Below, in pieces: positions 8,184 through 17,526 of a stretch of 64,000 bases of DNA; the first letter of the stretch is position 1; each line of letters begins with the position of its first letter. Position numbers and translations under genes: made by a program. Source of the DNA: Bdellovibrio reynosensis (lineage in GTDB: Bacteria; Bdellovibrionota; Bdellovibrionia; Bdellovibrionales; Bdellovibrionaceae). Location: positions 3,518,324-3,582,323 of the forward strand of contig NZ_CP093442.1 in the NCBI RefSeq assembly GCF_022814725.1. Direction: 5' to 3'. The notes under the pieces are model-generated. The model had not been told where the DNA came from, ran no database searches, and worked only from the letters and a program-made list of their open reading frames with translations.

Positions 8184-9929
8184 GTGAGTAAGATTACTAA
8201 AAGTAGTACCGCTGAATATTTTGCGAAGAACCTGCAACAGGTGGGTTTTTCTTCGCCTTTAAAGGCCGTTTTAACGACTTTAAAAGAGGCTGTGGACAAC
8301 TCTTTAGATGCCTGTGAGCAGGCGGGAATTCTTCCTGACCTTTTAGTTGAAGTTTCTAAAGTAGGAACGGGTTCAACCAAAAATACTGATTTAATTCGCA
8401 TCGTTGTTGAAGATAACGGCCCTGGTATCGAAGGTGAAGACTTAGCGAAGGTTTACGGGGAGTATCTAGCTTCCTCTAAATTCGGTCGTGGTCAGTGTTC
8501 ACGCGGTCAACAAGGTATCGGTATCTCTGCAGCAACTACTTGGGCACAAATGACCAATGCCCGCGGTGTAAACGTTGTTTCTAAGACTAAAAAGATGCGT
8601 AAAGCGATCTCGGCGCAAGTCGACGTCGATATCAAATCCAACACAGGTATTCTTAAAAACAAAGAGACTTTTGATTGGGATCGCGATCACGGAACTCGCG
8701 TTGAATTCGTTTTAGACGGCCGTATCCAGTTAAATGGTGACGGTGGTTTAGTGACTTATTTAGAAGGAACTATCCTTGTAAATCCGCACATGACCATCAC
8801 TTACAAGTTGATGGAAAATGATTTCGTCACAGTGAATCGTGTTAGCCAAGAAGTGCCGCAAATTCCGGAAGCTTCTTTGCCACATCCTCATACGTTTAAA
8901 CTCGGTGAGTTCATCACTCACTCGACTTTATTCGGTAAAATCAGCCTTTCTAAGTTCTTAAAAACGGGTTTTTCCCGTATTTCTGATCAATCTATCAGTG
9001 ATTTTACTAAGCAAGGATTGCCAAAATCCCTGCTTGAAAAGCCAATCACTTCACTGAATGAAGATGATTTCAAAAAAGCGTTCATGGCGGTTCAAAATAC
9101 TCAGCTTATGGCGCCTTCGACGAAGTCAGTTTTAACTGTGGGTGAGGAATCTTTATCCAAATCCATCACTCGTTTGGGTGAGATCGACTTCTTCGCTGTT
9201 GTGACTCGTAAACCGACTATTTGTGACTTTAAACCTGTTGTGGTTGAAGTTGCACTGGCCCGTTTTAAAGATCGCAATCAAGAAGCAGATTCTCCAGTGA
9301 CTTTACTTCGTTTTGCAAACCGTGTTCCTTTGCAATTTGATAAATCAGGTTGCGCGATCACGTGGGCGATTGAGTCTGTAAACTGGAAATCTTACGGTTT
9401 AGCACAACCGAAAGACAGCTTGCCACTAGGCCAATATGTCTTCGCGGTGTCTATCGTCAGTCCATTCATTAAGTTTAAAAATGCTTCTAAAGAAACAATC
9501 GATGCTTCTGAAGAGCTAGTAGCTGAAATTCGTCTAGCTTTGATCCAAGCGGGTCAAAAACTTTCTCGTCACATCAAAAAAGAAGTGAAAGAGGCAGATC
9601 TAGAAAGAAAACTAGCGCACATCGAACAATTCGGTCCAATCCTTGTTGAAGGTTTAGCAAGAATTATCAAAGCTCCGGATTCTCGTAAGAAAAAAGCCGA
9701 AGAAGGTTTAAGAAAACTTCTAGGCCGTGATTCTGAAGAGGCGATGGCAGATCTAGAAGCAGCGGAAACGAAGCTTTTAGAGCAGAAGAAACGTGAAAAG
9801 AAAAAAGGTATTGATCACGATGATATCGAAGAAGATGTCATTCGCAGTGAAGACCTGGTCGAAGAAGCCTCAGTTCCCCAAGGAACTAAGAAAACAACGA
9901 CTAAAAAAACAACCGGTAAAAAGAAATAG
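8184..9929 (+). CDS. top6B: DNA topoisomerase VI subunit B (GHKL ATPase)
   Basis: The 581-residue ATPase subunit of a type IIB topoisomerase, which with subunit A passes one duplex through another. The Bergerat ATP fold is clear: N-box KEAVDNSLDA (Glu35, Asn39), DNGPGI (77-82) and the lid GQQGIG (108-113). A middle segment (SLNEDDFKKAFMAVQNTQLM) matches the helix-two-turn-helix insert of the archaeal subunit, and TLLRFANRVPLQF lies in the transducer region. The last 40 residues are a Lys/Thr-rich tail (TTKKTTGKKK) beyond the usual archaeal length of about 530. The start is GTG, with GAAGG upstream. It is 12 bases before the subunit A gene. Topoisomerase VI is mainly archaeal and plant; bacterial examples are scattered. 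Confidence 0.93.
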   Translation: MSKITKSSTAEYFAKNLQQVGFSSPLKAVLTTLKEAVDNSLDACEQAGILPDLLVEVSKVGTGSTKNTDLIRIVVEDNGPGIEGEDLAKVYGEYLASSKFGRGQCSRGQQGIGISAATTWAQMTNARGVNVVSKTKKMRKAISAQVDVDIKSNTGILKNKETFDWDRDHGTRVEFVLDGRIQLNGDGGLVTYLEGTILVNPHMTITYKLMENDFVTVNRVSQEVPQIPEASLPHPHTFKLGEFITHSTLFGKISLSKFLKTGFSRISDQSISDFTKQGLPKSLLEKPITSLNEDDFKKAFMAVQNTQLMAPSTKSVLTVGEESLSKSITRLGEIDFFAVVTRKPTICDFKPVVVEVALARFKDRNQEADSPVTLLRFANRVPLQFDKSGCAITWAIESVNWKSYGLAQPKDSLPLGQYVFAVSIVSPFIKFKNASKETIDASEELVAEIRLALIQAGQKLSRHIKKEVKEADLERKLAHIEQFGPILVEGLARIIKAPDSRKKKAEEGLRKLLGRDSEEAMADLEAAETKLLEQKKREKKKGIDHDDIEEDVIRSEDLVEEASVPQGTKKTTTKKTTGKKK

Positions 9930-9941
9930 GCTGGTGTGTAG

Positions 9942-11105
9942 ATGGCAAAACTTTTAAGTATCCGTGAATTAAAAATTGATATCCCAAAAGAGGCCCGCAT
10001 CTTGGCTGACAAGATGTTGAAGGACCTTGAAAACTCAAAACGCCCGGTTTTAGAAGCGGTAAAAACTTCTTTAGACAACTCTCTTTATAACGCCAAAGTG
10101 GGTTACCTGACTCCTGGTGATAAAGTCGTTCGTACAGAGTTGAACGTGTCTTCGGTACAAAAGCTGGCGCGTGTGGTGTTCATGCTTGAAATCCTTTTGC
10201 GTAACATGGACATCGGTTCCGTGAATACAAAAAGGGAGTTGTACTATATCTGTAAGGGCTTGATTAAAGGGAACTCTCGTTTAAAGCCTTTGGATTTTGA
10301 AGATCAGCCAGAATCTGATGCGATCATCGATTTCATCGGCGATATGCTTGAAGTGTATCGTGAAGAATTAAACTGTTTTGCCAATGAACGTGGTGGACAG
10401 ACTTATTCTCAACAATTGATCGTAACTGAAACGATGCCGGATGGTGATAAAGCCACTGTTGATCTTTCAACTTTAGGTACGGCTGCTTTCCAACCGAAAA
10501 ACAGACCTCAAGCTTTGAAATTGAAAGCTAAAAAGAAAATCGATTTCTGCTTGATCGTGGAATCAGAAGGTACAGCAAATACGCTTGTGAGCATGGGTTT
10601 CACAAAACGTAACAACTGTATCCTAATGGGTGCCGGGGGCGTTCCATCAAATGGTGTTCGTGGATGGTGTAAACTGATCCAAAACGAATTAGATGTGCCT
10701 TTGTACTTCTTCGGGGATCTGGATGCGTACACGATGCAAAATATCTATCGTACGTTGAAAGCGGGATCTGCAGCTTCTTTGGTAAGAAATGCCGATTTCT
10801 CTGCACCAGAAGTAAAATTCTTGGGCGTATTGCCTGAAGACGTTAAGAAATACGATTTGCCTCACTACAAAGTGAAAGAATCAGATCCAGCTGAAGCCCG
10901 CGCTTTGAAAAAAGCCAAGGATGCCTTAGAAAACGATCCGTTCTTCTTGGATAAAAAGAACAAAAACTTGGCGGATATTTTGCGCTGGTTGATCAAAGAA
11001 AAAGTACGTTGCGAGCAACAGTCGTTCTTCTCAGTAGATCCTAACGATCCAATTAAGACTGAAAAGTTGATTCTTGAGAAGATCAAACGCGGAAGCTACG
11101 TTTAA
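9942..11105 (+). CDS. top6A: DNA topoisomerase VI subunit A (Spo11-like)
   Basis: The 387-residue cleavage subunit, homologous to the meiotic Spo11. The winged-helix 5Y-CAP domain has the catalytic tyrosine in KRELYY (the second Tyr, residue 102, by analogy). The Toprim domain has the metal-binding Glu207 (IVESEG) and the DxD pair Asp259/Asp261 (FFGDLDAYT). All catalytic residues are intact, so an active enzyme is expected. The B-A order and tight spacing match archaeal operons. Two hairpins follow the stop codon. Confidence 0.93.
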   Translation: MAKLLSIRELKIDIPKEARILADKMLKDLENSKRPVLEAVKTSLDNSLYNAKVGYLTPGDKVVRTELNVSSVQKLARVVFMLEILLRNMDIGSVNTKRELYYICKGLIKGNSRLKPLDFEDQPESDAIIDFIGDMLEVYREELNCFANERGGQTYSQQLIVTETMPDGDKATVDLSTLGTAAFQPKNRPQALKLKAKKKIDFCLIVESEGTANTLVSMGFTKRNNCILMGAGGVPSNGVRGWCKLIQNELDVPLYFFGDLDAYTMQNIYRTLKAGSAASLVRNADFSAPEVKFLGVLPEDVKKYDLPHYKVKESDPAEARALKKAKDALENDPFFLDKKNKNLADILRWLIKEKVRCEQQSFFSVDPNDPIKTEKLILEKIKRGSYV

Positions 11106-11119
11106 GGCGCGGAGGCGCG

Positions 11120-11167
11120 CAGAGTGCAGCGGCCTCGGGCCGCGGAACTGAAGCAGCTCTGGTTTTT
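11120..11167 (+). terminator. Terminator-like GC-rich hairpin after top6A
   Basis: An unusually GC-rich stretch folds around GCGGCC / GGCCGC (11129-11134 and 11138-11143), with an outer, bulged CAGAG / CTCTG pairing (11120-11124 and 11157-11161). It is followed directly by GTTTTT. This fits an intrinsic terminator for the topoisomerase operon. Confidence 0.6.
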
Positions 11168-11183
11168 AAAGAAAATTTTCAAA

Positions 11184-11210
11184 ACAAAGGGGCCTCTAAG
11201 GCCCCTTTGT
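11184..11210. terminator. Second hairpin after top6A (11-bp perfect stem)
   Basis: A perfect 11-bp inverted repeat (ACAAAGGGGCC / GGCCCCTTTGT) with a 5-base loop. The T-run lies inside the stem rather than after it, so it may be a backup terminator or an mRNA 3' stabiliser. Confidence 0.65.
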
Positions 11211-11331
11211 CGTATCAATTACCTCTTATTTCGATTTGATCTCAAACCTATCCCACTTAAGCAGTTTTCGTCGAGCCCGGGTTGAATTTTCCCTCTGAAA
11301 CTCTTATAAACAATCTTGAAAGCCAAAGCCG

Positions 11332-11991
11332 ATGAAAATAAGTGAGTTATCTCTCAATTCTAAAAGCTCCGTAAGTCTGTCTGCATTTCTGCACGCAGGG
11401 CTTTTACTATTGGCTTTCACACTTACAGCTCCGCAAATTATCAAAGCGCCAATTGGGGTTGAACTGATGATGGGCGATTCCGCAGCTCCCAAATCTTCGG
11501 CACCTGTCGCTGCTCCACAGATTGAACAAGCACAAACGACGACGGTGGTTGATAATTCCGATGGCCCTGCGATTAAAGAAGAAGTGAAACCAGTTGCGGT
11601 TCAACCGGTTCAAGCATCACAAACAGCAGGCAGTGCTGAAGGAAGTTCTTCAAAAGGAGCTGTATCGGGTCGTGAAGGTGTAGCAGATGGTGCAGAAGTC
11701 AGTCCTGAAGATCGTTACTTGTATGAACTAAAAAAATTGTTAGAGCGTCGCAAACGTTATCCCATGATGGCAAAAAGAATGGGCCAATCAGGAAAAGTAA
11801 CGATGCGATTTACTTTGAATGCTGACGGGTCTTTGTCTGCAAGTGAGATCATTGAAAAATCACCATTTGATACTTTAAATCAAGCCGCCGTTGAATTAGT
11901 AAAAGGCATCGACGGCATGAAGCCCTTCCCGAAAGAAATCCAACGCGGCAGTTGGTCCATCACAGTACCTATCGAATACGTCTTAAATTAA
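11332..11991 (+). CDS. TonB family protein (C-terminal TonB domain)
   Basis: A 219-residue protein with one N-terminal membrane anchor (about residues 14-33, LSAFLHAGLLLLAFTL) and a Pro/Ala/Gln-rich periplasmic linker (about 50-125). A C-terminal TonB domain (about 135-219) follows, recognised by RRKRYPMMAKRMGQSGKV and FTLNADGSL. TonB proteins pass energy from the ExbB-ExbD motor to outer-membrane transporters or act in other envelope-spanning machines. No exbB, exbD or receptor gene is nearby, so this is an orphan. The related AglR/gliding or Tol-type systems are alternatives. Confidence 0.83.
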   Translation: MKISELSLNSKSSVSLSAFLHAGLLLLAFTLTAPQIIKAPIGVELMMGDSAAPKSSAPVAAPQIEQAQTTTVVDNSDGPAIKEEVKPVAVQPVQASQTAGSAEGSSSKGAVSGREGVADGAEVSPEDRYLYELKKLLERRKRYPMMAKRMGQSGKVTMRFTLNADGSLSASEIIEKSPFDTLNQAAVELVKGIDGMKPFPKEIQRGSWSITVPIEYVLN

Positions 11992-11992
11992 A

Positions 11993-12115
11993 CGGTTGTT
12001 GAAAAGCGGCAATCTGACTGCGTTGTCGGCGCTTGTCCTCGATCCGACGTGGCGCTGCCACGCCTCCTCTGCGGGAAGCACCTCCGCCTTGTATATTGCC
12101 ACTTTTGAACAACCG
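11993..12115. repeat. Long imperfect inverted repeat filling a convergent intergenic region
   Basis: Arms of 21 bases (11993-12013 and 12095-12115) match at 19 positions, with GTTGTTGAAAAG facing CTTTTGAACAAC. The interior is GC-richer than its surroundings and holds a second perfect hairpin (GTGGC GCT GCCAC). The element starts 2 bases after one stop codon and ends exactly at the other. It could be a bidirectional terminator or a copy of a dispersed palindromic element; no second copy was seen in this window. Confidence 0.75.
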
Positions 12116-13702
12116 CTACTGGATGATGCCCTGGAAGTTTTTGCAGTAATAAATGTTAAACGTTCGGGCGTGAATGCCGTGACGGAAGGTTTTTAATTCT
12201 TCCTTTTCACAGGAATCCCAGGCCGCCCATTCGGTTGCAATGGCAGGATATTTTTCTGTGCTGATAAAAATTGCGTCTTGGCCTTTAAGATTATTCATCT
12301 CTTCTGGAGTTTGCATCACAGTGTAGTGGCTCACTGTTGAGCTGAGCATGTACACTTTTTGTTTTGTTCCCCAGGTTGTCTGAGCTGTTGTTTCATAACG
12401 ATGAGCTGCTAAGAAGGGCTTTCTTCCACTTTCAGCGTGGATTTCTCTTTGACGGCGATTTAGGTAAGTTCCTAATTCCTCCCAGCCCGTAAATTCATTA
12501 CTGAAGTCATAAGTGGTTTTCCATTCACCGTTAGGATTAAAAAGTTTGTACGCTTTTGGAATCCACGGATAAGCAAATGGCGTGTAAGTGATTAGCGCCA
12601 ATGGAACAAAGAAAGCCAAAATTCCGTAAGTGTAAACTTTGCTTCGTGCTTTTACGATCTGGCGTTGCCCCCAGGTTAAACCCTGCGACCAAATGTGACC
12701 AGCTCCCATCAATAAAAGCGTCACTGCAGCGCCACTCCAGTGAGGTTTATATTCAGCAAATAATGGCTGTGGATAGAATATGAAGATAGATGGAGCCGCT
12801 AAGCAGAATAGAAATCTCCAGCGCGGATCTTTGAATCTTAAGAATGAAGTGATGAAGGTTAATCCAACTAATACGTATAAAAACGGAGTATAGAATAATA
12901 GCTGTGCAGCAAAGAACACCGACCAGCGATTCAGACTAAAAGTGCTGCCTTGGTGGCGATCGTGGAATTGGTATTTAAACCCTGGCCATTCATGCAAGTG
13001 ATTCCAAACAAAGATGGGCATTGAGATCGCTGTCGCGATTAAGAATCCAATCCATGGCCACGGGCTTAAAAGATCCTTACGGTGACCGGGCGTGCTTAGC
13101 AAATAAAGCGCAAAACCCGGCGCCAGAAGTGCGATGATAAACTTGGAATTTAATCCAAGACCCATGATCACACCTAGATACAGCCAAGTTTTTTTGATCG
13201 TCCAAGCTTTATGATCTTCACGAACGCCTTGCCAGAATACGTAAGCCGCAGCCACCCAAGTCAGCATGAAAGGTGGTTCAGGTGATGCGACATAACCGCC
13301 AAAGCCCCAGAACGGGGACCACAGCAGAATGAAGCCGACAAAGATCGCAGCCCATTCATCAAAAAGATCTTTAGTAAGTTTATAAAGTAAAACGACTGTT
13401 CCGATGAAACATAGGAAGCCAGGCAGGCGGACCCCTAAATAGGTGTCGCCGAAAATTTGCGTGGTGATGGCTTCCATCCATGCGATCATTGCCGGGTGAT
13501 CGAAATAAGAAAGTTCCAACCACTTTGCCCAAGACCAGTGGTAAGCCTCATCATCGATCAGACCGATGTTTAAAGAAAAAAAGGCTCTAAAAAAAATAGT
13601 TAGAATAAATAAGATCGTAACTTTTTGCGAAAGATTTTGCTGTTTCCAAAAATCGCGAATCACTGTTGCATCCTTAGTTTCATTGGCAATTGGCAGGAAC
13701 AT
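12116..13702 (-). CDS. GT39-family (ArnT/PMT-like) membrane glycosyltransferase
   Basis: A polytopic membrane protein of 528 residues from the chosen ATG. The first periplasmic loop carries the GT-C signature DDEAYHWSWAKWLELSYFDH, typical of the ArnT-like family that moves sugars from polyprenyl-phosphate donors to lipid A or other envelope acceptors. About ten hydrophobic helices follow, then a soluble C-terminal tail of about 130 residues. The frame can be extended to a GTG at 13753 without a ribosome site, so the ATG at 13702 is preferred. It is divergent from the lipoprotein gene at 13783 and probably acts in the inner membrane on a surface glycan. Confidence 0.83.
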   Translation of the reverse strand: MFLPIANETKDATVIRDFWKQQNLSQKVTILFILTIFFRAFFSLNIGLIDDEAYHWSWAKWLELSYFDHPAMIAWMEAITTQIFGDTYLGVRLPGFLCFIGTVVLLYKLTKDLFDEWAAIFVGFILLWSPFWGFGGYVASPEPPFMLTWVAAAYVFWQGVREDHKAWTIKKTWLYLGVIMGLGLNSKFIIALLAPGFALYLLSTPGHRKDLLSPWPWIGFLIATAISMPIFVWNHLHEWPGFKYQFHDRHQGSTFSLNRWSVFFAAQLLFYTPFLYVLVGLTFITSFLRFKDPRWRFLFCLAAPSIFIFYPQPLFAEYKPHWSGAAVTLLLMGAGHIWSQGLTWGQRQIVKARSKVYTYGILAFFVPLALITYTPFAYPWIPKAYKLFNPNGEWKTTYDFSNEFTGWEELGTYLNRRQREIHAESGRKPFLAAHRYETTAQTTWGTKQKVYMLSSTVSHYTVMQTPEEMNNLKGQDAIFISTEKYPAIATEWAAWDSCEKEELKTFRHGIHARTFNIYYCKNFQGIIQ

Positions 13703-13782
13703 AGCACATTTCCCGCTAATGACAGAATGTGTAATTTCTAGGCTTCTTGCCACTAAGCTTTGCTGGTGAGAACCTCCAGGTC

Positions 13783-14826
13783 ATGAAAGCGATCTTAATA
13801 GCACTAGCGGGATTATTTGTGACATCGGGCTGCCAAAGTTTTAAATATTACGACCCAGCGAAGCCTCATCATGGCGAAAAGTCTTTTTTAAATAACTACG
13901 ACAATTCTGAAAAACAAAGCTTTTGGAAGTGGCAGTGGGAACGATTCATTAAAGACAAACCAAAAGAACCTGAGTTTGAACCCGAAATTTTAAAAACAGA
14001 TTCGGCCTTTTTAAAATCAAATCAGTCCCAAAACACTTTCACCTGGATTGGTCATGCGACAGCCTTGCTGCAAGCCGGGGGTGCTAATGTTTTAACCGAT
14101 CCTGTTTTCAGTGAACGAGTTTCACCGGTTTCTTTTGCCGGTCCTAGCCGCGTCGTGAAGCTTCCGATGCAGATGGAAGATTTGCCGCCGATAGACGCCG
14201 TAGTTGTTTCCCATGGTCATTATGATCATTTGGATTTACCAACTTTGAAAGAATTAGCGAAAAGAAATCCCCAAACATTGTTTTTAGTTCCCTTAGGAAA
14301 CGCAGAACTTTTGCAAGGTGAAGGCATAAAGAACGTCAAAGAATTGGATTGGTGGGAAAACGTGACGGTCAAAGGTTTGACGATCACTTTCACTCCGGCA
14401 CAACATTGGTCAGCGCGTTCGCTGTTTGATCGCAACCAAACTTTATGGGGTGGCTGGTATGTTCGTTCCGCGAATTTCAGTTTTCTTTATACCGGGGACA
14501 CGGGCTATTCAAAAGACTTCCTGGATATTGCAGAAAAGTTGGGCGCTGTTGATATTGCCTTTATTCCCATTGGTGCCTATGAACCACGCTGGTTTATGAA
14601 GCAGCAGCACGTTAATCCTGAAGAGGCTGTGCAAATCCACTTAGACGTTAAAGCGAAGCTTTCCATCGGTGGTCATTGGGGAACCTTTAGACTTAGTGAT
14701 GAGGCGATGGCTGCTCCGCCGCAGGATTTAGAAAAAGCCCTGGCGCATAAAAATGTGAAGCCTTCTGAATTCCGTGTTATGAAGCACGGTGAAATATTGA
14801 TCTACACGCCGACTTCGTCGAAATAA
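13783..14826 (+). CDS. Metallo-beta-lactamase-fold lipoprotein hydrolase (NAPE-PLD / UlaG-like)
   Basis: A 347-residue lipoprotein: a signal peptide ends in the lipobox VTSGC (Cys17). The MBL fold follows, with TWIGHATALLQ, the metal motif HGHYDH (His144, His146, Asp148, His149), PAQHWSARS, LYTGDTGYS and the late GGHWGTF. This set matches the N-acyl-phosphatidylethanolamine phospholipase D-like group, so a phospholipid or phosphodiester substrate in the envelope is plausible but unproven. The ATG at 13783 was chosen over the upstream TTG because it gives the complete lipoprotein signal. Confidence 0.85.
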   Translation: MKAILIALAGLFVTSGCQSFKYYDPAKPHHGEKSFLNNYDNSEKQSFWKWQWERFIKDKPKEPEFEPEILKTDSAFLKSNQSQNTFTWIGHATALLQAGGANVLTDPVFSERVSPVSFAGPSRVVKLPMQMEDLPPIDAVVVSHGHYDHLDLPTLKELAKRNPQTLFLVPLGNAELLQGEGIKNVKELDWWENVTVKGLTITFTPAQHWSARSLFDRNQTLWGGWYVRSANFSFLYTGDTGYSKDFLDIAEKLGAVDIAFIPIGAYEPRWFMKQQHVNPEEAVQIHLDVKAKLSIGGHWGTFRLSDEAMAAPPQDLEKALAHKNVKPSEFRVMKHGEILIYTPTSSK

Positions 14827-14841
14827 GGGAAAGAAGCGCAA

Positions 14842-16263
14842 ATGGAAAACTATAGAATTGAAAAAGACCTGCTTGGCGAAATGAAAGTCCCTGCCGAAGC
14901 CTATTATGGAATTCATACGGTACGCGCCATCGATAACTTTCAGATTTCAAACCAAACCATCGGCGACAATGCTTTATTCATTCGTGGCTTGGCTTTAGTT
15001 AAAAAAGCCTGTGCTTTAGCCAACCGTGATTTAAAAACGTTATCTAAAGAAACTGTCGATGCCATTGTTGATGCCTGTGACGAAATCATCAACGATCCAA
15101 AAAAATGGGGAAAACAGTTTCCTTCCGATGTCTATCAAGGCGGGGCGGGAACTTCGGTTAACATGAATGCCAATGAAGTTATCGCCAATATTGCTTTAGA
15201 GAAAAAAGGTCTGGTGAAAGGGACTTACGACGTTATCAATCCTAACGATGACGTGAATAAATGCCAATCTACCAACGACGTTTATCCGACAGCTTTTCGT
15301 GTGGCTTTGTATGAAAGCCTTGATGTGGTGATTAAAGCCGTTTCGGATTTGGCGAAGGTTTTTGAAGCCAAGGGGAAAGAATTTTCTGACGTTTTGAAAA
15401 TGGGGCGCACGCAGTTGCAAGATGCGGTTCCTATGTCTTTAGGCCAAGAGTTTAATGCCTTTGCTACTTTGTTAAAAGAGGATGTGAAGCTTATAGCCTC
15501 TGTGCAAAAACTAATTCTTGAAGTGAACTTGGGGGCGACGGCGATTGGAACTGGAGTCAATGCGCCTGAGGGTTACCCAAAGACCGTCGTCAAACGTCTG
15601 GTGCAAGTCACAGGTCATCCTTTTGTAGAAACTGAAGATCTGATTGAAGCTACCAGCGATTGCGGTGCTTACATCATTATATCAAGTGCTCTGAAGCGCA
15701 CGGCTGTTAAGGTTTCGAAAATTTGTAATGACCTAAGACTTTTAAGTTCTGGTCCTCGCGCAGGTTTAAAAGAAATCAATCTTCCAGCGATGCAGGCCGG
15801 TTCTTCCATTATGCCTGCGAAGGTAAATCCCGTAATTCCTGAAGTCGTAAACGAAGTTTGTTTTAAAATTATAGGTAATGACTTGGCGATCACCCTGGCC
15901 GCTGAAGCAGGACAGCTTCAGTTGAATGTCATGGAACCAGTGATTGCTTCTTCTATTTTTGAATCCATCAGTCTACTGACAAATGCTTGCAACACTTTAA
16001 CTACGAAGTGTGTAACAGGAATCACGGCGAATAAAGAACGTTGTCGCAATTACGTGATGAACAGTATTGGTATCGTCACTTACCTTGATCCAATTATTGG
16101 TCATGAAGAAGGTGATAAGATAGGAAAGATCTGCGCTGCCACAGGCCGCAACGTCGCAGAAGTGGCGTTAGAGCGTGGTGTAGTGACGCAAGAACAACTT
16201 GATGAAATCTTCTCGACTGAAAATCTGTTAAATCCTAAATACATCGGGTTTTTAGAACATTAG
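14842..16263 (+). CDS. aspA: Aspartate ammonia-lyase
   Basis: A 473-residue cytosolic enzyme that converts aspartate reversibly to fumarate and ammonia. Family markers are [29 protein letters not shown] and the flexible-loop signature [11 protein letters not shown] (about residues 319-328) that carries the catalytic serine. The length equals that of E. coli AspA (about 478). It follows the MBL lipoprotein gene by 15 bases. In this window it could feed on aspartate released from cyanophycin breakdown by the iadA/cphB genes; that link is an inference. Fumarase class II is the close alternative, but the overall sequence reads as AspA. Confidence 0.92.
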   Translation: MENYRIEKDLLGEMKVPAEAYYGIHTVRAIDNFQISNQTIGDNALFIRGLALVKKACALANRDLKTLSKETVDAIVDACDEIINDPKKWGKQFPSDVYQGGAGTSVNMNANEVIANIALEKKGLVKGTYDVINPNDDVNKCQSTNDVYPTAFRVALYESLDVVIKAVSDLAKVFEAKGKEFSDVLKMGRTQLQDAVPMSLGQEFNAFATLLKEDVKLIASVQKLILEVNLGATAIGTGVNAPEGYPKTVVKRLVQVTGHPFVETEDLIEATSDCGAYIIISSALKRTAVKVSKICNDLRLLSSGPRAGLKEINLPAMQAGSSIMPAKVNPVIPEVVNEVCFKIIGNDLAITLAAEAGQLQLNVMEPVIASSIFESISLLTNACNTLTTKCVTGITANKERCRNYVMNSIGIVTYLDPIIGHEEGDKIGKICAATGRNVAEVALERGVVTQEQLDEIFSTENLLNPKYIGFLEH

Positions 16264-16282
16264 TCCTGAAAAAGGCGTGAAA

Positions 16283-16313
16283 TTGCAGCTCTTGCGTCGA
16301 TGCGTGGTATACT
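16283..16313 (+). promoter_or_regulatory. Predicted extended -10 promoter for rtcB
   Basis: An extended -10 (TGG TATACT, 16305-16313) lies about 30 bases before the rtcB start. A TTGCAG -35-like element is at 16283 with a long 19-base spacer. Seen by eye only. Confidence 0.4.
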
Positions 16314-16341
16314 GAACTGCTTGATCGATGGAGGGAATAAT

Positions 16342-17526
16342 ATGCCAGTGCTCACAAGTGTGACCTCGCCCCATGTGCCTGTAAAAATCTGGTCGCCTGA
16401 ACAAGAAGTTGAAGTTCAGGCTCTGCAACAACTAAAAAACGTAGCCTCATTGCCCTTCGTATTTAAACACGTGGCTGCCATGCCGGATGTGCATTTAGGT
16501 ATTGGCGCTACTGTGGGGTCTGTCGTTGCAACGAAAGGGGCTGTGATCCCTGCTGCCGTAGGTGTTGATATCGGCTGCGGTATGATCGCTGCGCGCTTAA
16601 ACATTGAACCTGCAAGAATCCTTCATGACCTTGATCGCTTAAGAACTTTAATTGAAAGAGAAATTCCCGTTGGTACTGAATCCAATGACCACCTTACGCA
16701 ATCAGTGAAAGACTGGGCGGGCTGGAAAACTATGCCTGAACAAGTGTCTTTGATGCGTTTAAAAGATAAAGCGGCCCACCAGCTTGGAACACTGGGCGGT
16801 GGGAACCACTTTATTGAAATCTGCACGGACGAGGATGGTTCGGTGTGGGTGATGCTTCACTCTGGTTCGCGCAATGTCGGTAAAAGTTTAGCTGAAGAAC
16901 ACATTCGCCACGCGAAAAGTGATTTAGCACGACTGGCTACAAAACTTCCAGATCCGGATCTTGCTTATTACGTGGAAGGGACAGACGAGTACCAAAACTA
17001 TATGCGCGATTTAGAATGGGCGCAAAGTTATGCCCTGGAAAATCGTGAAGAAATGTTAAGACGAGTGTTGCATGCAGTTTCACTTCATGTGGGATTAAAA
17101 GGAGCACCACTTCCTTATTCCTTGAAGGTGAACTGTCACCATAACTATGCGACGCGCGAAGTTCACTATGGCGAAAACGTTTTAGTGACTCGTAAAGGTG
17201 CAGTGCGCGCACAGCGTGGAGATATGGGAATCATCCCTGGCTCTATGGGAGCTAGATCCTACATCGTGCGAGGCAAAGGCAATCCAGAATCTTTTAATTC
17301 TTGCGCCCATGGTGCCGGGCGCAGAATGTCTCGCTCGGAAGCCAAACGTCGTTTTACGATCAATGATCTACGCGAACAAACTGCCGGTGTTGAATGTAGA
17401 AAAGATGCGGGTGTTATTGATGAGATACCTAGCGCTTACAAGGATATCGATAAAGTTATGGAAAATCAGAATGATCTGGTCGAAGTGGTTGCGATTTTAA
17501 AACAGGTGCTTTGTGTGAAGGGGTAA
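16342..17526 (+). CDS. rtcB: RtcB-type RNA ligase
   Basis: A 394-residue GTP- and metal-dependent RNA ligase that joins 2',3'-cyclic-phosphate or 3'-phosphate ends to 5'-OH ends. Motifs are VGVDIGCGM (metal cysteine), GTLGGGNHFIEI, HSGSRNVG, CHHNYATRE, GDMGIIPGSMG and HGAGRRMSR (guanylylated histidine). The ATG at 16342 is preceded by a strong GGAGGG; an upstream in-frame ATG at 16300 is less likely. It lies 78 bases after aspA with its own predicted promoter. No archease or RtcR gene is next to it. Its role is presumably repair of damaged tRNA or rRNA. Confidence 0.92.
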   Translation: MPVLTSVTSPHVPVKIWSPEQEVEVQALQQLKNVASLPFVFKHVAAMPDVHLGIGATVGSVVATKGAVIPAAVGVDIGCGMIAARLNIEPARILHDLDRLRTLIEREIPVGTESNDHLTQSVKDWAGWKTMPEQVSLMRLKDKAAHQLGTLGGGNHFIEICTDEDGSVWVMLHSGSRNVGKSLAEEHIRHAKSDLARLATKLPDPDLAYYVEGTDEYQNYMRDLEWAQSYALENREEMLRRVLHAVSLHVGLKGAPLPYSLKVNCHHNYATREVHYGENVLVTRKGAVRAQRGDMGIIPGSMGARSYIVRGKGNPESFNSCAHGAGRRMSRSEAKRRFTINDLREQTAGVECRKDAGVIDEIPSAYKDIDKVMENQNDLVEVVAILKQVLCVKG

